Positions 48,016-60,600 of a DNA stretch of 64,000 nt are shown here, one piece after another. Source of the DNA: Acanthaster planci (lineage: Eukaryota > Echinodermata > Asteroidea > Valvatida > Acanthasteridae); assembly GCF_001949145.1 (NCBI RefSeq), contig NW_019091391.1, positions 153,596 to 217,595 on the forward strand, given 5' to 3'. Position numbers and translations under genes: made by a program. Positions within the stretch are counted from its first letter, which is position 1. Each line of letters begins with the position of its first letter. The notes under the pieces are model-generated. The model made no database searches, had not been told where the DNA came from, and saw nothing but the letters and a program-made list of their open reading frames with translations.

Positions 48016-49249
48016 TGACGTTTAAATTCACATATTTAGACAAGATTTTCTCTATCATGTGAATGAAACCACAAGAACGACTCACTCCTATTGAAAAAAA
48101 AAGTGCTAAGAATTCAGCTAATGTATCAAATCTACACAAAATGGTTCCTCAAACTGTTGCTTTTCATCGCACCTTTTGGGAAACAAAGTTAGAAGGTACC
48201 AGTACCAACCAGATTATTGTATAGAGGCTTCGCAATGGGAAATCAACAGACAGAAGCATGTCGGGACGCTGCCCTCAATTCCATCAACAACAGCACCCCC
48301 CAAGGGTCCCAATCTTACAGAACTGAGCAAGAAAGGACACTGTAATGTTAGTGGAAGTTATTTGTTGGGAATCAGCTAGGCGTGAAGGCACCAAACAAAC
48401 ATGATCTGCCATCGGTCTAAATCACTCCTCTAACAAACCAGGCAAATTTGTCACAGCGACTGTGCACCTAACTCCCTTTTTGTCCATCCAGGAACATGTG
48501 CTGCACGCACAACATTCATGGATCATCGGCTTTTGATTGTCAGGCCAGGGAGAGAAAAAAAAAATGCACCAGGCAATTATAATATCAGATGTGTGCACAA
48601 TGCACATGCATGTGACAGAATCAAACACATTCAGGGCAAAAACTAGAAGCAGTAAGCTCCCTTTTCTGTGCTCAGAGTAAAAAAACCGTTGGGCCTGATG
48701 CATACAGCCCCCAACCACACAGGTACCAGTAGATTTGTTTTCAGTGAGGTCCCCCCCCAGCAGCACCCAACTGTTGACACAGTATACAATGGTGACCAGC
48801 ATTCTGCGCTTGTAACCCACTCCATTTAACCTTGATGGGAACACCTTGGTTTTTTTTTTCCCCTCTCCGGCCTCCCAAAGGCTCTGAAGCTTGGGCATGT
48901 TTAGGGACCAGGGTGTGGGAACAGGGCCACTCTGAGCAAACAGCTTTGCATGTTGAAGTAACAATTGTGTACCAGTGAGGGCAAGGTGTCAGTAGACTTT
49001 GAAGGGACAACCTCCCGCCTGGGACTCAGGAAGTCAATCTACAACACTGCTCAGAGAATGTTCATTTGTTCCTGAGGCTGGTAATGTGGCCGTGCTTGGT
49101 AAATACTTCCTGGGGCCAAATTTAGAGAGCGCTGAACAGTTTACCAGCCAAAATGCTTCGCTATCTTCTGTAAACTACCAACCGGCATTTCTAACTGGTT
49201 TCCGGCCATTGCTAAGTTAATCTCTGTGCTTACACTTCCACAAGGGATG
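48016..49249. other. Large-intron sequence, no gene recognised
   Basis: A minus-strand open frame of about 180 codons spans 48,422-48,964. It shows no recognisable domain and irregular composition, so I do not call it a gene. Confidence 0.45.
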
Positions 49250-49485
49250 CCAAGAACCAAGTTTTTTTTGGGGGGGGCCCAAACTTTTGGGGAGTCAAAA
49301 AATTTGGAATTTTGTCGAACGGGTGGGGCTATATTTTGTGGCTTTTTACAAACTTTTGGGACAGAGGGAAATAAAACAAACCAAAAAAGGTTGCCTTTCT
49401 CCAATTATTTAAAAGAATCTTTTGGGGCTCGGGGGGGGGGGGGGAGGGGCTGCTGTTAACCCCCCCCCCCCCCCCGGCCCCGCCC
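49250..49485. other. Low-quality contig end before the gap
   Basis: Homopolymers of G, T, A and C are abnormally frequent (T8-G9-C3, A6, a run of about 14 G, then about 17 C). The final bases repeat, in degraded form, the sequence found immediately after the gap. This looks like sequencing or assembly error rather than biology. Confidence 0.7.
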
Positions 49486-50081
49486 NNNNNNNNNNNNNNN
49501 NNNNNNNNNNNNNNNNNNNNNNNNNNNNNNNNNNNNNNNNNNNNNNNNNNNNNNNNNNNNNNNNNNNNNNNNNNNNNNNNNNNNNNNNNNNNNNNNNNNN
49601 NNNNNNNNNNNNNNNNNNNNNNNNNNNNNNNNNNNNNNNNNNNNNNNNNNNNNNNNNNNNNNNNNNNNNNNNNNNNNNNNNNNNNNNNNNNNNNNNNNNN
49701 NNNNNNNNNNNNNNNNNNNNNNNNNNNNNNNNNNNNNNNNNNNNNNNNNNNNNNNNNNNNNNNNNNNNNNNNNNNNNNNNNNNNNNNNNNNNNNNNNNNN
49801 NNNNNNNNNNNNNNNNNNNNNNNNNNNNNNNNNNNNNNNNNNNNNNNNNNNNNNNNNNNNNNNNNNNNNNNNNNNNNNNNNNNNNNNNNNNNNNNNNNNN
49901 NNNNNNNNNNNNNNNNNNNNNNNNNNNNNNNNNNNNNNNNNNNNNNNNNNNNNNNNNNNNNNNNNNNNNNNNNNNNNNNNNNNNNNNNNNNNNNNNNNNN
50001 NNNNNNNNNNNNNNNNNNNNNNNNNNNNNNNNNNNNNNNNNNNNNNNNNNNNNNNNNNNNNNNNNNNNNNNNNNNNNNNNN
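49486..50081. other. Assembly gap (596 N)
   Basis: Unresolved bases. Flanks on both sides contain GGCTGCTGTTAACCCCC followed by a C-rich stretch ending in CCCGCCC or CTCCGCCC. The contig ends probably overlap and the true gap may be absent or much smaller. Confidence 0.98.
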
Positions 50082-50481
50082 AGTGGCTGCTGTTAACCCC
50101 CTCCCCCGCCTCGGCTCCGCCCACGCATTCCTAAAGCTAGATGACAAAGACCCAGTTTTTTTAACTGACAGACTCCTGAACACACACGTGTACATTCCCA
50201 AAATTTAGTGAGCACTGGCAAAAAAAGTCACTCTTTTCCGCTGTTCCCTTTCCAACTGTGAAACCACGCACTTCCTTGTGGTGAGGTCGAGGGTCCCTGT
50301 GCCGAGTAGCATATGGAATTGACTACTCAGGATGGATAGAAGAAAAACAAGAGAGGAAGACTTGCCAATGAACAAAGTGACGAAACCTCAAATATTCCAA
50401 CCAATCAAAAGAGGCCATGTGATGAGGTTTTCACATAAACTGTACAACACAATTCATCAGCGTACATTTTGCAGCTTTAAA

Positions 50482-50700
50482 TTTGGGCTGCACCTTTACC
50501 TTTAAGGCAACACAAGGCCCCTCAGTATCCCTGTGCAATGTACAATACTGAGTACACATTTGGGTTGCACCTTTAAGGCAACAGAGGGCCCCTCCGTATC
50601 CCTGTGCAATGTACAATACTGAGTACACATTTGGGTTGCACCTTTAAGGCAACGCAAGGCCCCCTCAGTATCCCTGTACAATGTACATGTACATTACAGA
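50482..50700. repeat. Three-copy tandem repeat, period about 71-77 bp
   Basis: Copies start at 50,482, 50,559 and 50,630, each beginning TTTGGG(C/T)TGCACCTTTA and containing GGCCCCTC(A/C)GTATCCCTGT and CAATGTACA. Copy 1 has a 6-nt insertion (77 against 71 bp). The last copy grades into a TGTACATGTACAT palindrome. Confidence 0.92.
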
Positions 50701-53700
50701 GTTACACATGTAACCAAGCATACGGAACATACATGTATACAAGTAATGGGTTTATGCATTACTGAGTACATAACAACCAGTGGTCCTAGTACAATAACCA
50801 AGCAGTCCTCCTCTTTAATCAGTAAGCCAATACCGAGTACAAGCCCCGATTGTAAATGCACACTTTTTTTAAGTGCTCTCAAGGGCAAATTTTTCTCTCT
50901 TTTTTTCTGCTTAGCGCAGGGATCTGTGGATTTTACAGCCCTTGAACTCGACATGGTTTTGAATTGTTCAACTTTGTATACATGGAAAAAACCTAGGGGG
51001 TTCCAGACTGGGAAATTGTGATACAACGTAGGATATGATTTCACTGGGGAGGCTGGGAAAAGGGTTGATTGTAAATGTTAAGGCCCTGATTTTTGGGGTC
51101 TCAAAGACAGGATGCGTTGATTGTTTTAAATGTGTGGGTAGGCACTGAAATGGAATTTTGGAAACAAAAACTGGATGGAAAAGAAGAAAATGATTATGAA
51201 CTGAAAACTGTGACAACTCTTTACAAGAATTAGCCAGCGAAAGTATGACTGAATTTTGGGCGTGACCTCAAATTTCACTGCAGAGCACAACAACCCAGGG
51301 AGAAATGTGGAGAACCCATCTCTTCCCCTTGCTGGTTTTGGGTGACCCCACCACAGGGGCGCATCCCTTTAAACAGGGTTATCACGAGGTCGTAACTGTC
51401 AGCTGAGGAAACTGGATCTCAGTTCAGGAAACTCGGGTGCACTAAAGGTCATCAATCCAACGCACAGGCTGGCTGGCTGGGCGGAGATGAGTAGGACAGT
51501 GTGCAACAAACAGTGACTAGACACGCACACTTGCCCTGCCCCATCAGGCTGCACAGACGAAAAAGTCCACAGACAGCCAACCAATACCCTGCCTAATCCC
51601 TGTCACAGCAAAGTGCACTGTTCAGTCAAAAATGCTCCAACTCATGAGTTTATGTCAAGTTCCTGATTATCAGTTCACGTAGTGATGAAAAGGCTTGGAT
51701 TTTTTTTTTTTTTTAAACTAAGCATCTCTGCTCTCTCTGATTGGCATCCAAAGTAAAAAGTTGTAAAGCCTCCAACAGCTGGAAGGTCAGATAGGCTCAT
51801 TCTAATAGGTCAAAGTTGAGGGTATCTGAAGCCACAAGAATGCCATTTTGCTTGTACACTACACGCTGCGCAGCCAGTGAACTAACATTTACAGGCCGCA
51901 TGATGTACACATTCATGTACATGGAGTCTTTGCCAGCATGACTATGTGGGAATACAGACTTGTCAAAACGAGGGTTTGTTTGGAGAAGGAAGCCCAAGAA
52001 CATGCAGACGTGTCGGAGGGCAATCTTGACAGCATCCTTAGAACACGGGAAGTAGGTCACCCTTGACGGATGCTGTGAAAAACTAAACTAAGCTTCCAGA
52101 AGAGAAGGGGAATTCTTCCTAGCCCATAAAAGAGAGAAAAAAAATTCGGTGTGACAATTTTCCCTTCCTTTACTGTCAAGCTCAGTGCAAATTTTTACCG
52201 GCTCAAGCTTGCCCATGGACACTGCTTGGATGGGATGTGATCCACTACCAAAGTTAACGGTCTTTTATCAGTGTCAGACCCAACGGGGGTCCTTTGGGTC
52301 CCAAGTTAGCACCCCCTGACCATATTGGAGGACCCAGAAAGAGGCGAAGCAAGTAAAACAAGTGAGGAAATAAATCACACCATAAGCCTTAAATCCCCCC
52401 CCCCAAAAAAAACAGTTCTACTTTTTGTTAATCAAAAAAAGCATTTTATAAAATATTTTTTTATGAATATCCTTGTAGAATCTATCCAGAATTCCATCAT
52501 TTTGTGGTTTATTAATCCACACTTTAGATAGGCTATCAACTTGATAGATCACCTAGTCATCTAAATTTAATGACTTCAGGCAAATCAAAAATGAATTTCA
52601 CAAAGAAAAAGGGTCAAGTAAGAATGACGCGATGTGAAGGGCAAAGACTTCTTTACTAATCCCCCTGGACTGTTTAAAGTACTTTTTTTCAAGAGCCAAC
52701 AGATGAACTGTCCAACAAGATTATTCCTCAATTTTATGACATTTTAAAAAATAAACATGATTCTGCAGGGAAAACCGCTAACAAGAAGGCTCCATTCTGG
52801 TTTCTATCACTTGCCCAAAGAAAAGCATGAGGCACGGTAATCAGCATCAGTTTTGATCTGGCGTCAACATATAATAATATTTATTTCCAGAATTCTTTTT
52901 CATTTCCAGACCAAAAGCAGAGGAGAATTAACCAAAGCGAGAAAGAGAGAGAGAAAAAGCAAACATGGTGAAACGTGTTTGATTTTTGTCCTTAAAAATA
53001 CCAGACTCTGCAATGGATAAGGTCACTTCGTAGGGCAGTGTTCCAAATGCACCTACCCAAAAGAAAAAAAAAAATGCCTGTGGCATCAAAACCCGAGGTA
53101 AAAGCTATTATCTTTCCCACAACTACTACCCCTGCTTTCCTCTCTTGAAAACCCTAACCTCTTGGCTTCTGGCCAAAATTTATCCCTTTCCAAAAGAGAC
53201 GAAAATGAGATGATGGTAGAAAGCTGTACCAGGCAGACTGATGCTGTTTAGAATCTGGCCCCAGCCAGAAAATATCTCAGGGTGCCTCACAAGACAGAGT
53301 GTCTGAAGGAAGGTACATTGTGACACCACTTCTAGATATTTCATCATTCTATTGCTGTCAAGTAAGTTTCCTGTGACCTACCTACTGGCAACAGTATCTG
53401 AGCAGCTTTTCTTTGTGAAACCAGTCTTCTTCCACTGACTGAAATTCAGCGCAGGTAGTTAGCAAACTTTTCAGGCAAGTTATAAAGCTATTGTAATGTA
53501 CATGTACATTTACATTTAACCACACTGAGGCAAACCCAGACACTTTTACTGTCTTGCTTTTTATAACATCCAGCCAAGGCTTGTAAATGCCAAACAAATT
53601 GGTCTGCTCCTGTAAGTCTGTACGATTTAACTACATGTACTGCTACCGTAGAGAGGTATTTCATGAGAGAGTTCATAGTCATGGTTCTTGAAAGTCAGGT

Positions 53701-53713
53701 GTGGGTCGTGGAG
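50701..53713. other. Large-intron sequence, no gene recognised
   Basis: Non-coding mixed sequence with homopolymers (T run at about 51,701). No element recognised. Confidence 0.5.
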
Positions 53714-53730
53714 GGGTCACGCATGGGTCA
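53714..53730 (+). promoter_or_regulatory. DR5 nuclear-receptor element (RARE-like)
   Basis: Two perfect GGGTCA half-sites in direct repeat with a 5-bp spacer (GGGTCA CGCAT GGGTCA). This matches the classical retinoic-acid-response-element layout bound by RAR/RXR. Further GGTCA-like strings flank it. Binding is not shown; location in the ZMIZ intron is compatible with an enhancer role. Confidence 0.3.
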
Positions 53731-54856
53731 GGAAGGTTGGTCATTACTCAGAATTGGGGGGGGGGTTGGTCTCAGCCAATGAGGGTCATAGTCTGGTCAG
53801 TGACAACTTTGTACTTCAGACCAAATGGGGTTTTCAACCCTTGGCTTCATTTCCTTTTCTGCCATTCTTGTGATTTTTGTTCCCTAACTGAGATTCAACG
53901 CTCCATTTTGAGCCACAGCTGGTCAGCCGGATTTCATTTTGGGCCAACTCCTTCGAGGCTGTTCAGTTATATGAACATGCATGACTGGAGTTCTTCCCAC
54001 TTGTTGACTGAATCCAACTGTTTGTTGGAAGAAGAGAAGGGATTGCCAAATGCCCCAAAAGGGCAGTGAATTTGTGGGATTTGGGGAAGGTGTCTTGTCA
54101 GTGCTGAAAGAAGACTCTTGTGGTTAGGCCAGGAGTGGCCATCTTTCAGTGGTGACTGGTGGCAGGCTTGGGACCCACCTTTAACCAATGTGTTTCGATA
54201 ATTCTCGCCAGCGCCTCCCCTTTTCAGGATGCCAAAAGTATTTTGCCAGCAACCCCAATTCTGCCCGGAGGTTTTTGGCAATGGTGCAGGGTGCCAGGCT
54301 GTGCGTTAATTCACTCAACTTGACTCCGGTCAAAGAAAACGTGGAGAAAGAGAGAAGTAATTTCCCTTTTGTTGCACTTGAGACCAGTTTCCATGTACAT
54401 GTATGCATTGGACAATTGAACCAACAAACCTTGCTACACATTCATACCTTTAGGTCCTTATTTCCTTCGATAAGTGTCTAAGAGGTGACTTTGTGGTTCA
54501 GTGTTTAACTGGAGGCAATGGACAACAATCTTTTCCCACCAAAACAACATTGTTTTACTTTGTGTTTGCATGAAAGGAAAAGAAAAAGTATTTAGTGGAA
54601 TGACTAAAAACTTGGTCACCTTGGGTTTACTGAAACATCCTGTCGAGATTTCTCTGTCAATTTTAGTCTGGTGAAAACCAGATCTCATACAGTAGTTTTT
54701 TTTTACTAAGTTCATAAAACAAATCTTACAGAAAGAGTTTTCACAATATTTTAGAATTTTCTCTGCATTCATTCCAACGTTTTGGTTCTCCCCTATCTTT
54801 CAAGAGCAAGCAAGCCTCTTTTTCCCCAAAGACAGCCCCGTCATGGCTCTAATGAG
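53731..54856. other. Large-intron sequence, no gene recognised
   Basis: Non-coding. A G10 run sits just after the DR5 site; otherwise unremarkable. Confidence 0.5.
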
Positions 54857-55501
54857 ATGCATTCCCCCCCTTCCTTCGGTCTCTCTTGGCAGAGCGGCCG
54901 GCCAATCCAACCCCTATGCCTTTGTCTGCCCCGCAAGGGTCGACCGCGACAAGAGGCAAATAAAAAAAACGACAATCACCAGAACAGATTGGGACATCAT
55001 CAAGCCCAGTCTGAGAGCTTAATTCCCCCAGCCAACAGAGGCAGTGGTTGTGGGTCCATAGAAAGTGAACCTCCCATGCTCACAACCCCAAGCGTCCTGC
55101 TAAGGCCATTACCAATGACGCTCCTTTCTCTGTTTCTTTTTCCTTCCTCCTCTGACAAAGATGCAGAGGTCAATCGAGGCGCATTCTCCTCCCCCCCCTT
55201 CAACTGGCAAAGGTTTCGTGAGACCCAATCCTGCAGAAAGATTCCCAGGAAAGAATCAATTTTTGAACGAATCTGTCAACGGCTTCTCTTGGCCAAACAC
55301 TTCCGAACGATACCCCAGACGCTCACAACATGTTGTTCACAAAAGTCAATTCTTCTAGACTACAAGTGTGCAACATTTGAGATTAATCCAAGTTCCCTGC
55401 CATTATTAATGTTTCTTTATGATCGCTGCGACGCTCCCAAAAATATGAAATTCAAGCTTGGTGTACATTTCATTCGATTCTACAAGTATCACAGAAAATA
55501 A
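54857..55501 (+). other. Unusually long intronic open frame (214 codons from ATG), not recognised
   Basis: The plus-strand frame is open from about 54,782 to a TAA at 55,499-55,501, with the first ATG at 54,857. The protein is Ser/Pro/Leu/Arg-rich in its first half and mixed in the second (KESIFERICQRLLLAKHF). No domain, signal peptide or family resemblance was recognised. Its length is greater than expected by chance in this composition, but there is no supporting splice or promoter evidence. It may be a conserved non-coding block or a chance frame. Confidence 0.15.
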
Positions 55502-58000
55502 ATTCTGCAGAGAAATAATGCATGCTACCAATGGAATTGTTAGAAAACATTACAGGGCACTGTTGCTAGGCAACAAAGCGTCCTCTCTTGGTCTCACTCA
55601 CATAGGCAACAGACCTCCAACTCGGATCCCAAATGCTTCTAGCAACTGGTGGACACCGTGCAAACAGTAACGCAGCCCTTGACTTTTGTGGATCCACCAT
55701 TAAACATGTATAAACTACACCACCGACGGAGTAAACGTCCCTGTGCTTGGTGCAGTAAACAGGCACGGGTCAAAGTGCTACGGTTACCAGCTTAACTCGG
55801 TTCACAGCATGTCTGACAGCAACAACCCAAACATTGATAATGGAGCCTTTAATCGTAACCCTGTCTGATTGTAGACTTCTTTTAAAACTTAAAGGAAGAG
55901 CTCTCTTCTGGCATGTCTTGGGGAAGGACGGTATCACTTAAAACCCTGACCATAGGCAACCACCAAAATGAGCCAAGCACCACACCGATTGACCAGAGCA
56001 CTGATTGAGTGAGGAAGTGTCTGAGTAACCACAGGTCGTGGAACGATGAAGGACAGTCCAATCAAACAAAGGCCAAACTGTCACAATCAGAGAGATTTCA
56101 CTTTCAAGCAACATGGTTCCCTCTTTTGGATAAAAAAATGCCCGAGAAATGAATGACCTTACACAGCACGTTCACTACTGAATACCGCTTATTAACAAAT
56201 TAAGGATACCAAGATAAAAGACACCAAGATAAAAAAAGGCGTATTTTTCCAGCAAAAAGAAAGCCCATTATAGGAGAAATCTGCCTAATCAAATGGTTCA
56301 ATCTATTTCCAGTTAATGGCAATGAGAAGAAAAGCGATTAAAAGGAAAAGAGGTCGCCTTGGAACACTCCAACAACCTGGACAATTTTAGCCATTTTGCA
56401 ACAACTGTCAGGAAACTTGAATGGATTTAACTGGAAAAGGAAAAAAAAAATCAAGGAACAGACAGAACAGAACAAGGGGACTGTGTGAAGAGGCATTTAT
56501 ACGGTTCATTGGCATTCTAACTGCGTCGTCGTTGCCTAAAGATATTCACTGGTTTCAAATTGTTCCACTCAGCAATGATCGACAGCTACAAAATGTTTAA
56601 CTGGCATTCTAACTTTTGATCAGCAACTTTGTGAAACCTCACAAAGCAAGTGTTAGGTCTTTGTCACAATCAGGGTTTCAGGCGGGATTGAATTATCTGC
56701 CTCTCCCTTCTCAGCCGGGCTTAAAAACTGCCTGTCCTCGGACGGGAAACTATTTTTTTGGGAAATGATACCCGTGGTGCTGATGCCGTACATGTACTTC
56801 CACTTTACCCAATATTTTCGAAGGAAATGTGAAGACTTAATTGTACTAAGGATTTATTCCCCCCCCCAAAAAAAAGGGAGCTCGTAAATTTGGAACCGGC
56901 CAAAATTTCTGGGGCCAAATATGTTTTTGCCTGGTGAACTGGAGGCTAGATGAGATGATTCCACTGTGAGACAGACTACATGAATCCAAATTTTAACTCA
57001 TCCGGTATTTTACGTCAAAGCAGAAAGGTAACACATGCGCACATACCGGTACAAACACACCGAAGCCTTTGTCTATCTGACTGTGACTTTGCTCAGGGAT
57101 CTTTTTCAATTTTGGAACCGAAAGGAAACTGCTTCAGCTGATGATCTGAGAGAGAGCAGCATGTACAGGGCAATTAAACAAGTGGAACCCAGCTGGTGGC
57201 ACTGCAGCTGCAGTTCGGAAAACTTTCAACGGTGACGCTGAGACAGGGAGCCAGTTTGCTGCCACCCTACCTCTCAAAAACGGCGGCGTGTACACCGGCA
57301 CAACTGTGGATAAGCCGCCAGATGACAATGCCAAATGCCAAACACAAAAAGTCCCACTGTGTCAACTCCAGAGGATTTCAGGCACAGCTCTTTTTAATCC
57401 GGTCGCTCTGTAAGTCACCCTGTGGTACGCTGGGCTCTTCGGAGGCCAAAGAAAAGATCTCCTTCTGAGTGGATCAGGCTTTTCCCGACTCTCTTTCTCC
57501 TTCGCTGGTGTAAGGAATGTCTTGTGAAGCCAAGCATGTAGTTGCTTTAACTAGTAATGCTTATGTGTTTACATGCCTGGTACAATAGCTGTGTAACTCT
57601 TAAGCTTGGCGATTGTCTATTTAATGATTTAAAAAAAATAACCCACACAAACAGAGTTTACAATACTGGACACACAGCTACTGCTGGTGCAGTAGAATAA
57701 CCTTGTACAAGAAATAAAGTGAGCAAGTCATGCTGGGATTACCAACTGTCCATCTAGCTTCTCAAAAAAAAAACCCAAACCAAGTCACTAAATTCCCATC
57801 CAAAGCAGCAGTCAATTCACTATTTTCCATCTGCTATTAAGCAAACCTATCTGGGATGATAACCCATAAACTAACTGAAAAGCTAACTCTTATTCACATC
57901 ACTAACCTGCCAACGTACCACAACATCAATGTTAGAACTGATTACTTCAGTCAACTAAGTGACTGCCAATAAAAACTGTAGACTAATATGAAATCAACTT
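55502..58000. other. Large-intron sequence, no gene recognised
   Basis: Non-coding. Includes a small direct repeat (ACCAAGATAAAA twice near 56,207-56,232) and homopolymers. Confidence 0.5.
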
Positions 58001-58058
58001 AACCCTAACAGTCCCAAATCCTTCAATTTCAATACAATTTTACATACAACCTAGGGGG
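58001..58058 (+). repeat. Dispersed repeat, copy 2
   Basis: Begins AACCCTAACAGTCCCAAATC and ends CCTAGGGGG. Same orientation and order as 14,887-14,948 with interspersed substitutions and small indels. Confidence 0.55.
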
Positions 58059-58633
58059 TGAAGGCTAGTGTCTACGTAAAGTACATACAAAACAGAAGCT
58101 TCTTTCAAAGGTGACGACTGTCCTTGTTGAATCACTCATCTTTTTACATATCATGCCAGTTGCACAACCCACACTGATTCAAACACCATTTCCAAAGAAG
58201 TCCAATCCTTCGTGCTTTTATCAAGCACCTTGGAATCCATTTCCTTATCGACCAAAACCACAGAAATCCTGAGACATTTATCTAGCGGCGGGAATGACAC
58301 AACTTTACAAATAAAAAGCTTCCACTATGAGGATATGCAGCCACGAGCGCACAAACTCATTTTCTGAAAGTTTATATATGTGAGGTGCACGTTTAACCAA
58401 AGTTATTTTACGGCAGAATTTCACTTTCGGTCGACAACGATGTTGCTGGTAATGTACCGGTACATGTTGCTGGTACATGTAATGTGTCTGGTATCAGATA
58501 ATTACAAATCAGTGCAATTCTTCAATTCTCTCGTGGTTTACCAGATACTGGAATTGAACTGAACTTTAACCCATTTAGTTTGCCTGCTACAACAAAGGCA
58601 AATAGTCTGGTACCAGTACCATAAAAATATGTT

Positions 58634-58953
58634 CCATAAGTCATCGTGTGCCTGGCAAAAGGCTGGGAAGCATGATCACAGTAGAAAAAATGTTACCGGC
58701 AAGAGGGTGCAAGAAACACACTCTCTTTATTTAGTAAAAACGGATCAAATTTACAACAAAATCAACACGGGCTGTACGAAAAGAAACCTTTGAACTTATC
58801 AAACAACTTGGGAAATTTTTTAAAAACTTAGTGCAAAGAAATCTTTATATTTCATTAAAATAAAACAGTTCCATACATAAGTCCTCTTGCCGGGAAAATG
58901 TTTTTTTTTTTCAGTGATCATGCTTCCCGGCAAAAGAGCAAAAGAGCTTATGT
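58634..58953. repeat. Inverted-repeat element
   Basis: Arm 58,634-58,707 and arm 58,883-58,953 are imperfect reverse complements sharing CCTCTTGCCGG, an A/T-run, then GTGATCATGCTTCCC and a distal CTTATG. The right arm is itself hairpin-forming (CTCTTGCCGGGAA against TTCCCGGCAAAAGAG). The spacer is about 175 bp. Probably a fold-back MITE remnant. Confidence 0.6.
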
Positions 58954-60581
58954 CCTCCTTCCAGACACACGGTGAAATACAGGGTACGAGCGTAAGACGG
59001 GAGAAGACTGGATGGCAACCGATAGGCTCCCTATCTCCACGAGTGCAGAGCGTGTTGTCCATCTAGATGTCACCAGACTAATTCTCCCTACTGAGTTTAC
59101 AGTTTCTGCAGATCAAGGCAATTCTTCAAAACACGTCATTCATGCACACATGAAGAAAATCAGCGCACGGTGCACGCTCAGAAGCTCAGACACATTGCTC
59201 TACGGACACGCACACCATACAAATGAGACAAATTAACACCCCTACAGAGCCAATGGTTCAATTATAAATGTTCCATGCGGTGCATCAGCAAACCAACCGA
59301 TTCACGTTTGCTCTGTACTCTGCGCTAGCGTTGCACATGTATAACCACAGACTCATAACCAAAACTAAAACTAGTACCGCTGATTACAGACACAGGGTAC
59401 ATGTACATTGTAGATTTCCAATAACCAGCAAATGATGTCAAAAATAGGACGGCGCTACACACGTCCATCCCCAGCAACGTGCAACTTGGACTTGACAATA
59501 GGATATTAACATCCTCTCAAAAGAAATTGACAATACAACCAGTTCTATCACAGACGGCCAGCCGTACATGTGTATGCCCTAATCATTATCAAAATCATTG
59601 CATGAATAAGTGCCCACGCATAATGGTTATCAATATAATTAGCACAATAACGGACACATGCACGTAGGCTACGCAGTTAACAATCACATCATCACATGTA
59701 ATGTATATATACAGTACTCACCATGGCTATAGTCGGGGCAAACTTATAGGATCTGGCTCCACCACACAGGGACAGACTGTAATGCACTCATCAACTCATC
59801 AATGCAGGTCGCTTAATTCACAAGACAAAATCCTCAAGTCACAGAGTTTAAAAAAAAAAAAATTCCCCCTCTTAGGACACACCAGGTTAGGGCTCGGCGT
59901 TTCTTGTTAAACAGTGGTGGCGGTCCAGCTATCAACACAAGTGGCTCGCATTCATTCGGAGAAGGGGTTAAGAAACAAAAAAAAAATATAGTAATCCGTG
60001 TCCCCCTGCACACAAGTCAGCGTTCCAGTATAACTACTGCTACATATACAAGAGTGTGATCTGTACACCCAGATTGAATACACTATCCAGGCTGTCTGAA
60101 TAACCACTCTTACAAATCATTTGCAAATGACACTTTTGTTACTTAGCATGGACCGTACCATCACCAGGCCACGGGGGTGGCAGGCTGGCATGAGCAACTG
60201 AGCAGAGGAGAGCGCTGGATGTGCGAGTTGATCAGTGGGCGGTCTGATGGATTGTGGATGTCAGGCGCACACAGAGGTGGGCAAAGTGCAGGAAATGTTA
60301 TACCATGGTTACGCTGCCACGGCAGCAACCACTGCAAGAGCACGTCACAGTAAGCTATTTATACGACCAGTAATCGCTTCCCGATGCCTCCACCAGCCCC
60401 ACGACCTAGTCTCACTATTTGCCTAAGTTTTTCAGGTTATCAAGCAGGACAATGTGGAGGGATTTTTTTAATTTTTTACTCCTCCCTCAGAATACATAAC
60501 TCCCGCTGAGCAATATGGAACTGCCCGACTTGCTCTCCCTTGCTGTGACCCAGAAGTAGTGGTACAGACCAGCGAGCCTGT
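58954..60581. other. Large-intron sequence; isolated strong donor at 59,722
   Basis: Non-coding. On the minus strand AGCCATG is directly followed by GTGAGTACTG (59,721 downward), a strong donor right after a good-context ATG. Its phase (0) does not fit ZMIZ exon A, so I do not call it a coding first exon. Confidence 0.35.
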
Positions 60582-60600
60582 TGTGTGTGTGTGTGTGTGT
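60582..60600. repeat. (TG)n microsatellite
   Basis: TG run of about 19 nt followed by ACACATGTACGTGTAC, so the region can form an alternating purine-pyrimidine tract. Confidence 0.9.

Noticed and set aside
48422-48964. Minus-strand 180-codon frame
   Set aside because: No recognisable domain, Cys-rich irregular composition, no splice or promoter support; treated as chance.
49329-50201. Long frames spanning the N gap
   Set aside because: They exist only because N is read as open; flanks are homopolymer artefacts.
59716-59725. Strong donor after ATG as the first ZMIZ exon
   Set aside because: Phase 0 does not fit exon A, and no intermediate coding exon was found between them.
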